DNA from: Acidobacteriaceae bacterium
GTDB taxonomy: Bacteria > Acidobacteriota > Terriglobia > Terriglobales > Acidobacteriaceae
Length of the DNA stretch: 44,982 nucleotides
Direction: 5' to 3'
NCBI GenBank assembly: GCA_027306695.1
Contig: DAHUZH010000013.1
Span: 1-44,982 of the forward strand
Shown piece by piece: positions 15,910-23,862 of this stretch. The position numbers were made by a program, and so were the translations under genes. The stretch's first letter is position 1, and every line of letters starts with the position of its first letter. The notes under the pieces were generated by a model, which saw nothing but the letters and a program-made list of their open reading frames with translations, was not told the DNA's origin and did not search any database.

Positions 15910-16007
15910 TTGCGATATCCGAAGTCTGTCATCCCGAGCGAAGCAGAAGCAATGGAACTGCGTCTGCTTCGCTCGGGATGACAACATTGTGGCTATTGCA
16001 ATCATGG
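15904..16007. repeat. Nested inverted-repeat element A (GTCATCCCGAGCGAAGC type)
   Basis: The outer arms are CCATGATTGC (15904-15913) and GCAATCATGG (15998-16007). The inner arms are a perfect 20-bp pair starting GTCATCCCGAGCGAAGC (15928-15947) and its complement (15963-15982) around a 15-nt loop. The element follows and slightly overlaps the 3' end of the AI-2E-family gene. It has no coding capacity. The inner arm is a sequence I associate with dispersed repeats in Terriglobia genomes, but copy number was not measured. Confidence 0.75.
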
Positions 16008-16149
16008 AATCCCTTTAATTGTTCTGGCCGTCTTGCGCCATGCTTCGGATTTTCCTCAGTTTGTTATCCTGAGTAGTGGCAATATCTGGCGCATCGCGAT
16101 GGCATCTCCCAAAACCTCATCTGGCCTTGCAACGAAATGAGGTCGATCT

Positions 16150-17166
16150 GTGAGTTCCGCCGCACAGGCCCCGCCAGGGGTCGATCATGATCTCAGCGAT
16201 CTCTCTATAGTGCAGCCTGCACTGGTTGAAACGTTCCTGCAGCGGAGTGCCGCGCAAGCCTGCAAGGCATTTCTCCTCGACACCATCGCGACCTTCAAAC
16301 TGCGGGTGACGGCGCTGGTGGTGATGACGGCGTGGGCCGGATATTACCTGGGCGCCATGCAATCGCGGATGAATTCTTTCAGCGACGCTTTCAATCCCAC
16401 GATGCGGGACGCGCTAATCGGAGTGGCGCTGGTTTCCTGCGGGTCCAGCGCGCTCAACCAGGTCTTCGAGCGGCGCACCGATGCGCGCATGTTGCGGACC
16501 GCGCAGCGACCGCTGGCGGCGGGAAGGCTTGGGCTGGGCTACGGCGTGATGATTGGCATGCTGACCATCATGTCCGGCTCGCTCTGGCTGATGCTGCGCA
16601 CCAACCCGATTACCGGCACGCTGACTCTGCTGACGGCGGTGATGTATGTCGGCATCTACACGCCGCTGAAACGCTATACGACGCTGGCCACGTTTATCGG
16701 GGCCTTCCCCGGCGCGATGCCGCCGCTGATTGGCTGGACTGCGGCGCGCGGCAGTATTGAATGGCCGGCGGTCGCCCTGTTCGCAATTCTCTTCGTGTGG
16801 CAATTTCCGCATTTCATGGCGATTGCGTGGCTCTATCGCGAGGACTATGCGCGCGCTGGCATTCGCATGCTGCCTGTCGTGCAACCTGACGGCTGGTCCA
16901 CCGCAACGGAAGCGCTCGTCTATGCCGTGCTGATGATTCCGGTAAGTCTGGCCCCGTATTACCTGCACATTGCCGGGCGCATCTACTGGGTCGCGGCGTT
17001 GCTGCTGGGCCTTGTATACCTGGCCTACACCATTCGATTTACTCGCATCACACGGGCCACCGCCAGCGAGTCGCGCCAATACGCACGAGCTTTGTTGAAG
17101 GTGAGCGTGATGGTTTTGCCGCTGCTGCTGGCAGTGCTGATGCTGAACGCGACCAGAGGGAGTTGA
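16150..17166 (+). CDS. ctaB: Protoheme IX farnesyltransferase (heme O synthase)
   Basis: 338 residues, a UbiA-superfamily membrane prenyltransferase with about nine helices. The signature ALNQVFERRTDARMLRTAQR (101-120) holds N103, E107 and D111 and the MxRT.xRPL run specific to CyoE/CtaB. The second loop contains YREDYARAGIRMLPVV, also specific to this branch. It transfers a farnesyl group to heme B, making heme O for heme-copper oxidases. A GTG at 16150 is taken as start; the first 40 residues are polar. Its stop overlaps the region of the following ABC ATPase start, beginning a close-packed run of five genes that probably serves cytochrome oxidase assembly. Confidence 0.92.
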   Translation: MSSAAQAPPGVDHDLSDLSIVQPALVETFLQRSAAQACKAFLLDTIATFKLRVTALVVMTAWAGYYLGAMQSRMNSFSDAFNPTMRDALIGVALVSCGSSALNQVFERRTDARMLRTAQRPLAAGRLGLGYGVMIGMLTIMSGSLWLMLRTNPITGTLTLLTAVMYVGIYTPLKRYTTLATFIGAFPGAMPPLIGWTAARGSIEWPAVALFAILFVWQFPHFMAIAWLYREDYARAGIRMLPVVQPDGWSTATEALVYAVLMIPVSLAPYYLHIAGRIYWVAALLLGLVYLAYTIRFTRITRATASESRQYARALLKVSVMVLPLLLAVLMLNATRGS

Positions 17167-17171
17167 CGCAA

Positions 17172-18197
17172 GTGGCAACGGGACAGCAGACACTACAACA
17201 GACCGCGCAGTCGTCCCATATGTCCGCGGGGAACAGCGCATCCTCCGGGCAGGCGCCGATTGAACTCGACCGGCTGACGCACGATTATGGTTCGCGCCTC
17301 GCGCTCGACGGCCTCAGCTTCGATGTGCGCCCCGCGCAGATTTTCGGACTGCTCGGACCGAACGGCAGCGGGAAGACGACACTGTTTCGCATCCTATCCA
17401 CGCTGATGGTTCCTACCAGCGGCCATGCCCGCATTGCTGGCTTCGATGTCGCGAAGGAACCCAATCGCGTTCGGCAACAGACTGGGATTGTCTTTCAGGC
17501 GAGCAGTCTGGACGTGAAGCTGACCGTCGCCGAAAATCTGATGCATCAGGGCCATCTCTACGGCCTGCGTGGTCCGCAGTTGCAGGCCCGCGCGAAAGAA
17601 GTGCTGGCGCGCGTTGGCTTGACCAACCGCGCAAAGGACATGGTGGAGACGCTTTCCGGCGGCCAGAAACGCCGCGTGGAACTGGCCAAGGGACTGATTC
17701 ACTCGCCTTCCGTGCTGCTGCTGGACGAACCTTCGACGGGCCTCGATCCAGGCGCGCGCATCGACCTGTGGAACTATCTGCGCATTCTGCGCGATGACCA
17801 GGGCGTGACCGTGCTGGTGACAACGCACCTGATGGAAGAGGCGGAACATTGCGACCGGCTGGCGATTTTGAGCGCCGGCAAATTAGTCGCACTCGGCAGC
17901 CCAGCGGAGTTGAAGGCGGAAATTGGCGGCGATGTTGTGCAATTTGAAACCTGCGGCCCCGAAGCCGCCGCCGCGCTCGGCGCGCGTATCGCCGAACGCT
18001 TCGCGGTCGCGCCCAGCGTCGTCGGCAACGCAGTCCGTGTGGAGCGCGAGCACGGCCATCGCTTCCTGACCGAAGTGGTGGAGGCATTTCCTGGCGCAAT
18101 CGAATCCGTCTCCGTGTCGAAGCCGAGTCTCGAAGACGTATTCATCCAGCGCACCGGACATCGCTTCTGGCTGGAAAAGAATGAGGAGAAATCGTAA
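17172..18197 (+). CDS. ABC transporter ATP-binding protein (DrrA/CcmA-like)
   Basis: 341 residues from GTG 17172, preceded by GAGGGAG at a spacing of 9 nt. An in-frame TTG at 17163 and ATG at 17220 are alternatives. It shows Walker A GPNGSGKTT, Q-loop VFQASSLD, signature LSGGQKRRVELAKGL, Walker B LLLDEPSTGLDP and the H-loop TTHLMEEA. A C-terminal domain of about 100 residues, as in DrrA-type exporters, follows. It energises the permease encoded immediately downstream, with which it shares a TAATG junction (18195-18199). Position between heme O synthase and a DUF420 protein suggests a role tied to oxidase or heme biogenesis, but the cargo is unknown. Confidence 0.9.
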   Translation: MATGQQTLQQTAQSSHMSAGNSASSGQAPIELDRLTHDYGSRLALDGLSFDVRPAQIFGLLGPNGSGKTTLFRILSTLMVPTSGHARIAGFDVAKEPNRVRQQTGIVFQASSLDVKLTVAENLMHQGHLYGLRGPQLQARAKEVLARVGLTNRAKDMVETLSGGQKRRVELAKGLIHSPSVLLLDEPSTGLDPGARIDLWNYLRILRDDQGVTVLVTTHLMEEAEHCDRLAILSAGKLVALGSPAELKAEIGGDVVQFETCGPEAAAALGARIAERFAVAPSVVGNAVRVEREHGHRFLTEVVEAFPGAIESVSVSKPSLEDVFIQRTGHRFWLEKNEEKS

Positions 18198-19027
18198 TGG
18201 CGACCGCATCTCTGCCTGCGCGTATTCCAATCAGCACATCGCCCGGTCTGTGGACGCCGGCCTACTCTCTGTGGCGGCGCGAACTGGTCCGCTTCTATCG
18301 TCAGAAGGCGCGCGTCGTCGGCGTCATTGCTTCGCCGCTACTGTTCTGGCTGGTGCTCGGCTCGGGATTTGCCAAGTCATTTCAAACCCATGGCCCCAGC
18401 AGCGCTGTGTCGTCGCACTACGCGGGCTACTTTTTTCCCGGCGCGATTATGATGATCGTCTTGTTTACGGCCATCTTCAGCATGATGTCGCTGATCCAGG
18501 ACCGCAATGAGGGTTTTTTGCTCTCAGTGCTGGCCGCGCCCATCAGCCGCTCGGCCATCGTGCTTGGCAAGGTGATGGGCGGAGCGACGCTGGCGGCCAT
18601 TCAAGGCTGGATTTTTCTTGTCTTCGCGCCGCTGGCGGGCGTGCATGTCGGCCTGCTCGGCATTCTTTACAGCATGCTGATGATTGCGCTGGCGTCCTTC
18701 GCGCTGACCGCGCTCGGCTTCATCATTGCGTGGCCGATGGACTCGACCCAGGCGTTTCACGCGGTCATCAACCTGGTGCTGATTCCGCTCTGGCTGCTTT
18801 CCGGCTCCGTTTTCCCGGCCAGCGGCGCGTCCGGCTGGCTGCGGATTGTAATGCTGTTGAACCCGCTGACCTACGGCGTCGATGCGCTGCGCAACGGACT
18901 GTTCCCGCTGGAGACGACGACGTTTTCGCCGGAGATCAACCTGGTCGTGACGCTAGGATTCTGCGCGGTGGTTTTTGTAGGGTCGTGGGCGGTGGTGAAT
19001 CGCCGCACCAACAAACCTGCTGCCTAA
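18197..19027 (+). CDS. ABC-2 type transporter permease
   Basis: 276 residues. After an N-terminal amphipathic stretch (YSLWRRELVRFYRQKARVVG) come six membrane segments typical of ABC-2 permeases of the DrrB/NodJ group. The family segment LVLIPLWLLSGSVFPASG precedes the last helices, and LLNPLTYGVDALRNGLF is the conserved ABC-2 signature. The start codon overlaps the ATPase stop by one base, so the subunits are stoichiometrically coupled. Two copies with two ATPases would form an inner-membrane exporter. The substrate is undetermined; drug, lipid or heme-related cargo are possible. Confidence 0.88.
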   Translation: MATASLPARIPISTSPGLWTPAYSLWRRELVRFYRQKARVVGVIASPLLFWLVLGSGFAKSFQTHGPSSAVSSHYAGYFFPGAIMMIVLFTAIFSMMSLIQDRNEGFLLSVLAAPISRSAIVLGKVMGGATLAAIQGWIFLVFAPLAGVHVGLLGILYSMLMIALASFALTALGFIIAWPMDSTQAFHAVINLVLIPLWLLSGSVFPASGASGWLRIVMLLNPLTYGVDALRNGLFPLETTTFSPEINLVVTLGFCAVVFVGSWAVVNRRTNKPAA

Positions 19028-19076
19028 TGTATTGAAGCATTCTAAGCATTTGCAACCGTCAGGGGAGATTGAATCG

Positions 19077-19616
19077 ATGCAGGCTGCAACGCAACCGAAT
19101 ACGCGCGCACCGATCGCCGGCATCCTGATTGTCAGCGCCGCTGCGGTGCTTTTCCTGCTTTGGCTGTTGTATGTCCATCACGCACCGCCGCAATTCGCCG
19201 CGCGCCTGCTGTTTTTGCCCGCGCTGAATGCGCTGCTGAACGGCCTGAGCGCCATCGCGCTGGTGATTGGCTTGGTCTTCATTCGCCGCAGGCAGATCTC
19301 CCGGCATCGGGCCTCGATGATTACGGCATTTATATTTTCTTCCTTATTTCTTGTCAGCTACATCACCAACCATACGCTGCATGGCGACATAATTTTCCCT
19401 GGCCACGGCACGGTGCGAACGATTTATCTCGCGATTCTTGCCAGCCATATTATTTTGTCCGTGGTCGCGCTGCCGATGATTTTGATCACCTTCTTTTTTT
19501 CACTGAGCGGGCGTTTCCCGCAGCATAAGCGCATCGCGCGCTTCACCTTTCCCATCTGGCTGTATGTCTCGGTCACCGGAGTGGTGGTGTACGCGATGCT
19601 GGCGAACTGGCGCTGA
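19077..19616 (+). CDS. DUF420 membrane protein (CtaM-like oxidase maturation factor)
   Basis: 179 residues from ATG 19077, which has AGGGGAGA 8 nt upstream; an in-frame TTG at 19032 lacks a site. Five hydrophobic segments are visible. Conserved polar landmarks are FLPALNALLNGLSA, RRRQISRHRASMI, SYITNHTLHGD and FPGHGTVRTIYLAILASHI, which together define DUF420. The histidines are in or next to membrane segments and could bind metal or heme. A DUF420 member in Staphylococcus (CtaM) is needed for cytochrome aa3 oxidase maturation. The neighbouring heme O synthase supports the same role here. Confidence 0.85.
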   Translation: MQAATQPNTRAPIAGILIVSAAAVLFLLWLLYVHHAPPQFAARLLFLPALNALLNGLSAIALVIGLVFIRRRQISRHRASMITAFIFSSLFLVSYITNHTLHGDIIFPGHGTVRTIYLAILASHIILSVVALPMILITFFFSLSGRFPQHKRIARFTFPIWLYVSVTGVVVYAMLANWR

Positions 19617-19633
19617 GTCCGTCGAGAAACACA

Positions 19634-19975
19634 ATGCCTGTCACCGATAAAATTCCGCCGAACGTCTCTACGCAACAGCCCATACCGACTGTTGCGGAGC
19701 AAGAGTTGGCGCGCTCCGTCGGGCCTGCAAAAAAGCCGTTGCCCGCCGATGACGGCACACATGCGCTGCTCCAGGCAGGCTTCTGGATCGTGTTGTGCGG
19801 GCTGCTGGCGCTGCTCGCCACCAAGACGATCTTTGGCGGGATTGGCATTTACGGCGCGCGCTCGAACGCAGGCTGGCTATCGTTCATGGTCGCTCTGATG
19901 AGTGTTCCCTTTGGCCTGATGCTGCTGGTGCTGGGCATCGCGAAGTGGCTGCGCAATCGTAGGCTGAAACGGTAG
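19634..19975 (+). CDS. Hypothetical small membrane protein
   Basis: 113 residues that I do not recognise. A polar, Pro-rich cytosolic stretch of about 45 residues is followed by two hydrophobic helices (about 46-70 and 82-104) and a short Arg/Lys-rich tail (RNRRLKR), so both termini are probably cytoplasmic. It is the last gene of the ctaB run, 17 nt after the DUF420 gene and co-directional with it. The context suggests an accessory part of the oxidase-assembly group. Composition matches its neighbours. Confidence 0.6.
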   Translation: MPVTDKIPPNVSTQQPIPTVAEQELARSVGPAKKPLPADDGTHALLQAGFWIVLCGLLALLATKTIFGGIGIYGARSNAGWLSFMVALMSVPFGLMLLVLGIAKWLRNRRLKR

Positions 19976-20041
19976 AGATGCACTTCCCGCAAGGGTCTGC
20001 TATCCTCATCCGAAAACAAGTATTGGGAAAGTTGGACGGAC

Positions 20042-20503
20042 ATGGCAAAGAGCGTCAACAAAGTAATTCTTCTCGGCAACGTGGGCAAAGACCCGGAGAT
20101 CAAGGTGACAGCGAGCGGCGTGGTCGTCGCCACTTTTTCCATCGCGACCAGCGAACGGTTCAAAGACAAGACCGGCAACTGGCAGGACCGCACGGAGTGG
20201 CACAATCTTGTGGCCTATCAGCGCACGGCGGAGATCATCCGCGACTACGTAAAAAAAGGCAACAAGCTGTATGTGGAAGGCCGTCTGCAAACCTCTTCGT
20301 GGGATGACAAAACGACCGGGCAAAAGAGATATAAGACGGAGATCATCGTCAGCGATTTGTCCCTGCTCTCCGGGCGCGGCGAAGGCGGCGAGGGTGGAAG
20401 CAGCAGCTATGCGAAATCAAACACTGCCTCGTTCGACCAGCGCGGCGGCGCAGAGGACTTCTCGCAGTCAACGGAAATCACCGATGACGACATTCCGTTT
20501 TAA
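20042..20503 (+). CDS. ssb: Single-stranded DNA-binding protein
   Basis: 153 residues. The OB-fold occupies residues 1-108, with SVNKVILLGNVGKDPEIK, ATFSIATSER, WHNLVAY and KGNKLYVEGRLQTSSW, all standard for bacterial SSB. A flexible Gly/Ser-rich linker leads to the acidic tail DDDIPF, the hexapeptide that recruits replication and repair partners. Normal length and intact motifs indicate the housekeeping copy. It is a monocistronic-looking gene, convergent with the DksA-like gene. Confidence 0.95.
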   Translation: MAKSVNKVILLGNVGKDPEIKVTASGVVVATFSIATSERFKDKTGNWQDRTEWHNLVAYQRTAEIIRDYVKKGNKLYVEGRLQTSSWDDKTTGQKRYKTEIIVSDLSLLSGRGEGGEGGSSSYAKSNTASFDQRGGAEDFSQSTEITDDDIPF

Positions 20504-20537
20504 GAATATGCTGTCCGTGAACAAATAAAAGCAAGGC

Positions 20538-20912
20538 TCATAAAGTGGGCATTGGACGGGACTTTTCTCTTTCCAGCAGTTGCTCATGTTTCAGGCAATA
20601 AGCGGTCCACGGCACTGCTTTGAGCCTTTTCTCTTCGATCGGGCCGCCATCCACCACACATCTGCCGAACGTGCCCACTTCCATTCGCTTCAAGGCCGTC
20701 CGTACCTGGTTGAGTCGGTCCCATTCCATATCGACTTCTTGAAACTGGCCCTCTTTCGCTTCGCCGCTGACGAGAATGTCAACCGAGTCGCCGGCAGGTG
20801 CGCCGTCCAGTTCCAATGCACTTGTGTTCGCGCGGCCAATAGCTTTTACAAGCCGTTGTTCTTCTGTCAGCAGTCGTTGCTTATATTGTTCTGTGTTGAA
20901 GATTGTTTCCAT
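20538..20912 (-). CDS. TraR/DksA-family protein with altered zinc ligands
   Basis: 124 residues: an N-terminal coiled-coil helix pair with an acidic middle, then the DksA-type zinc-finger segment. FGRCVVDGGPIEEKRLKAVP and TAYCLKHEQ align with the four-cysteine finger of DksA (CxxC..CxxC), but the second and fourth positions are Asp and His, leaving C, D, C, H. Some metal binding may persist, or the fold may be held without zinc as in cysteine-poor DksA paralogues. Members bind the secondary channel of RNA polymerase and, with ppGpp, adjust transcription. It is convergent with ssb and has no operon partner. Confidence 0.8.
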   Translation of the reverse strand: METIFNTEQYKQRLLTEEQRLVKAIGRANTSALELDGAPAGDSVDILVSGEAKEGQFQEVDMEWDRLNQVRTALKRMEVGTFGRCVVDGGPIEEKRLKAVPWTAYCLKHEQLLEREKSRPMPTL

Positions 20913-21190
20913 AGCTCACCTATGCCGCGTCGCTGCCTTGCGCGGAATCAATCCCATTTGGACACGCAAGTCGTTTACCTCGGTGGGTGTATTGCATCCG
21001 CGCATGGATCGTCGACGCGATAATCAAACAACTGCCCGATGAGATGCCGTGGAATGGGAAAGGGGTTGGTGGCGTCCTCAAAGGTTTCCATAGGCTGCAA
21101 TGGCCGCCCGCTCTTTCTTGGACTTCCATACGAATCGTCGCGACGAGGTTCCAGGGCGGATTCACAGATACTGGTTTCAAAAAATAGAAC
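20913..21190. other. Intergenic stretch upstream of the dksA-like gene
   Basis: About 280 nt before repeat B. A minus-strand frame ends at 20920, 8 nt before the dksA-like start, and could encode about 69 residues from an internal ATG near 21126. It resembles nothing I know, and its longer form reads into repeat B, so I do not call it. No promoter stands out. Confidence 0.4.
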
Positions 21191-21321
21191 GAGTCATTCT
21201 GAAGTCGCCGCGGCGACCGAAGAATCCAGAAGGTGATGGCAGCTTCTATGAAGCGAGGATTTTCTGGATTCTTCACTCCGGTCGTTCGCCACGGCGAAGC
21301 GACCTCCGCTCAGAATGACTC
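21191..21321. repeat. Palindromic element B (GAGTCATTCTGA family)
   Basis: A 131-bp element with perfect 12-bp terminal inverted repeats GAGTCATTCTGA (21191-21202) and TCAGAATGACTC (21310-21321). It has a second nested pair, GAAGAATCCAGAA (21219-21231) and TTCTGGATTCTTC (21262-21274). Each flank also holds a small GC-rich hairpin such as GTCGCC-GC-GGCGAC. The same outer and inner arms recur in element C near 40.6 kb, so this is a dispersed MITE- or REP-like family without its own transposase. Confidence 0.85.
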
Positions 21322-21386
21322 CATTTATTGATCCGGCCCAGTTGGAATGAACCAATGTTCTCCCACCCTAGCCGTAAACAACGCGG

Positions 21387-21800
21387 CTAGCTGCGTCCCC
21401 AGAGCTTGCAATCCAGGCTGAATCGGCCTGCCCCGGTCAATATCAGCGCCAGAAAGCCGCCCAGATACGCCAGGATGAGTTCGCCATGGTCGGAATGAAA
21501 CGCGAGGTGATGTACGAAGTAAAAGGCCACGCCAAGATTGACAACGATGAGGAACGCAGCCACACGGGTTCCAAGCCCAAGGACAACCAGTAGAGAACAG
21601 ATAGCATCGGAGATCAGCGCAAAAATGAAACTTGCATGGGCGCCAATGTGGACGGGATCGGGGAAATGGGTCGCCATACTGGAAAAGTGCGTGGCTTTTT
21701 CAATGCCGTGCTTGACGAAGAGGATGACACCCAGCGAGACCCGCAAAATCAACAAACCGAAGTCGGTCGCGCTGGAACCCGAACCTTTAGATTTTTTCAT
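21387..21800 (-). CDS. DoxX family membrane protein
   Basis: 137 residues with four transmembrane helices. The start GLLILRVSLGVILFVKHGIEK matches the DoxX/DoxD opening, and GLGTRVAAFLIVVNLGVAFYF and HGELILAYLGGFLALILTGAG give the later helices with the conserved E and GPG-like turn. DoxX proteins are inner-membrane components reported in thiosulfate:quinone oxidoreductases and in membrane-associated oxidoreductase complexes linked to oxidative stress. Here it is isolated, downstream of the phospholipase C-like gene on the same strand by about 77 nt. The specific substrate is not inferable. Confidence 0.8.
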   Translation of the reverse strand: MKKSKGSGSSATDFGLLILRVSLGVILFVKHGIEKATHFSSMATHFPDPVHIGAHASFIFALISDAICSLLVVLGLGTRVAAFLIVVNLGVAFYFVHHLAFHSDHGELILAYLGGFLALILTGAGRFSLDCKLWGRS

Positions 21801-21877
21801 GCAGTTATTGTGGACGTTGCAGGAAGTGGCGTCAATCGAATTGCGAAGAAGAATTACTCAAACCAAGCAGGAGATTT

Positions 21878-23161
21878 CTACTTGCTGTCGCCGACCGTTT
21901 CACCGTTACGCAACTCCATCAACTGCGCCTGCACACGCTTCCATGCACGGGAATTTTTCTTCGTCGTGATCGGCGCGTTCGGATCTGCATAATAATTCAG
22001 GATGTTTGCCTTCAGGTTCACCGGAATGGGACGACTCGGCTGCACGGTCAGTTTCCCCAATAACTGGGCGTAGGTCTGGTCGGTCAGAGGATAGGAGCCG
22101 GGGCGTACGGGGGTGCCGGTATCCAGATCACGGTCGGGCAAATCCAGCGCCTTCCCCGGACTCTTTTCAAGCCTCTCTAACAACTGCTCAAAGTTGTCGG
22201 TGGAGCGATTCATGCTCTCTATATACCAGCGGTTTGTTTCCGCATTCGGCCCGCGAATGGCGAGATTGGAGATCGGCCCGATCTTCGGCAAGATACGAAT
22301 CAGAAATGCGATGAAGTGTATTTCAAATCCGGGCTTGCGGTTCCAGTTTTCCCATCCATTGTCGGCTTCCGCCTGTTTTTGACGCGACGCGAATCGATGA
22401 AAAGCGGGCGTGTCTTCTTCCGCGGGAAAACTTTTGCGATGGAGGATTACTTCCGCACAGGCAAATTTTGGCAAGAATTTTTCCACCGAGGAATGATAAC
22501 TTTCAATCGCTGGCAGAGGCCGGCCCAGTACGGAGCGCAGAGGCAGGCCGTACGTTTCCACAAAGGCCCGCTCCAGCAAATGGCGCGGAACTTTGAAACC
22601 TACCGAATGCAGGTATCCTGCCGGCGCAAACCGATGCAGACTGAGCTGCTCGACATCATACGCAAACTCCGTACGGACGTGCGCATACGGGGCCTGATCG
22701 TAGGTCACGACAGCCCCATACTTCTTACCCAGCTTGGGAAATTCAATGGCCGTGGAGGGATTGGTCGCGTATTTGTGGCCGTCATTGTCGCCCACATAGT
22801 GCGAGAGCGCGCCGATGGCAAAGGCATACTCATCCACAGTGCGTGCGTTGCGGAACAGGTTGTCCACGAAATCTCCGGCGCGAACATAGTGTGTCAGGTT
22901 GCTGAAGAACTCGTGGCCGAATGGGTAGTAGCCCATGTCCTGAATGGTTGCGCCACCGTAGGCGTAGGCGCGCGCTCCGCGTAGCTGGGCCTCTGTCGCT
23001 TTTGGAAAACGCGCCAGTAACGCGGGTCGGATCGACCCCTTCCAGGCGACGTCGATCATATTCTCATGCGTCAAAAACGAGTAGCCGGCAGACTGCTGTG
23101 GAATGCTCCAGAATAGTACCACGGCAATCAGAAAATGAACTGGAAATGCCCTCGCTCGCAT
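21878..23161 (-). CDS. Exported zinc-dependent phospholipase C-like protein
   Basis: 427 residues from ATG 23161; the frame extends to 23233 but a signal peptide starts naturally here (MRARAFPVHFLIAVVLFWSI, cleavage near the SAG-Y at about 26). The mature protein has a His/Asp-rich helical domain: SFLTHENMIDVAW, FGHEFFSNLTHYVRAGDFVD and AIGALSHYVGDNDGHKYATN, which fits the zinc-dependent phospholipase C/S1-P1 nuclease-like fold with several H and D metal ligands. The C-terminal 200 residues are less typical. It probably acts in the periplasm or outside the cell on phospholipid or nucleotide substrates, which cannot be settled from sequence. It is divergent from the frataxin gene. Confidence 0.75.
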   Translation of the reverse strand: MRARAFPVHFLIAVVLFWSIPQQSAGYSFLTHENMIDVAWKGSIRPALLARFPKATEAQLRGARAYAYGGATIQDMGYYPFGHEFFSNLTHYVRAGDFVDNLFRNARTVDEYAFAIGALSHYVGDNDGHKYATNPSTAIEFPKLGKKYGAVVTYDQAPYAHVRTEFAYDVEQLSLHRFAPAGYLHSVGFKVPRHLLERAFVETYGLPLRSVLGRPLPAIESYHSSVEKFLPKFACAEVILHRKSFPAEEDTPAFHRFASRQKQAEADNGWENWNRKPGFEIHFIAFLIRILPKIGPISNLAIRGPNAETNRWYIESMNRSTDNFEQLLERLEKSPGKALDLPDRDLDTGTPVRPGSYPLTDQTYAQLLGKLTVQPSRPIPVNLKANILNYYADPNAPITTKKNSRAWKRVQAQLMELRNGETVGDSK

Positions 23162-23289
23162 GAAAAAAAGGCGTCGTGTCCGCACTGTTTCTCCACTTAC
23201 TTGCCGAGGGTCCTTCCAGTCCACACAGCCCATTGTACGTGTCGAGTTGCGTCCAGTATGCCATGCCGACCCCTTGATACACTGGCATC

Positions 23290-23625
23290 ATGCTCGATGA
23301 AATCAAGTTTCGACGCCATGCGGACGCCGCCTTAGAGTCGCTCAAGAAGATATTGATTCAGGCCGAGAGCGATGCGGACTTTGAGGTGGAGGAACAAAAC
23401 GGCGTGCTGAATATCACGTTCGATGAGCCGCCGTCCAAGTTTGTTCTGACCCCAAATGCTCCTGTCCGCCAGATATGGATTTCCGCGCTTTCCACCAGCT
23501 TTAAGCTGGACTGGGACGATGCCACGCAGACCTTCGTGCTGGCGAAGACGGGAGAATCTCTCAAGCCGTTAGTGGCGCGCCTTATCACAGAGCATCTGGG
23601 TGGTGAGACAGTTGTTTTGAACTAG
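23290..23625 (+). CDS. cyaY: Frataxin homologue CyaY
   Basis: 111 residues with the alpha-beta frataxin fold. The acidic first helix (MLDEIKFRRHADAALESLKKI, ending in ESDADFEVEE) is the iron-binding ridge. Strand sequences NGVLNITF and PVRQIWISALSTSFKLDWD contain the conserved Q-x-W-x-S element and the later D-W. CyaY supplies or gates iron at the IscS-IscU cluster-assembly machine in the cytosol. No isc or suf genes lie nearby. Presence outside Proteobacteria is less common, but the family match is good. Confidence 0.85.
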   Translation: MLDEIKFRRHADAALESLKKILIQAESDADFEVEEQNGVLNITFDEPPSKFVLTPNAPVRQIWISALSTSFKLDWDDATQTFVLAKTGESLKPLVARLITEHLGGETVVLN

Positions 23626-23862
23626 GGCTTGTTCCTCCTGCCTCCTCGATCTTCGCTCTCAGAAAAAAAATCCGCGTCTGCCCATAGTAGTGTGAATCGG
23701 CCATGGTTGCGTATTCTAACCAGAGACAGTGGGGATCTGCCAATCAGTTCATGCTGAGTCTCGGCCCGGTTGATCGAAAGTACGGTGCCGCGCCACCGTC
23801 CATGAGCACAGGATTTGCAAAAACGAAAAATACAGGCAGGACTCGGCACGCTGCGGCACAGG

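Noticed and set aside
20920-21126. Possible 69-residue protein upstream of the dksA-like gene on the minus strand
   Set aside because: No recognisable motif, no clear SD for the internal ATG, and the longer form reads through repeat B. It ends only 8 nt before the dksA-like start, so it could be reconsidered if conserved.
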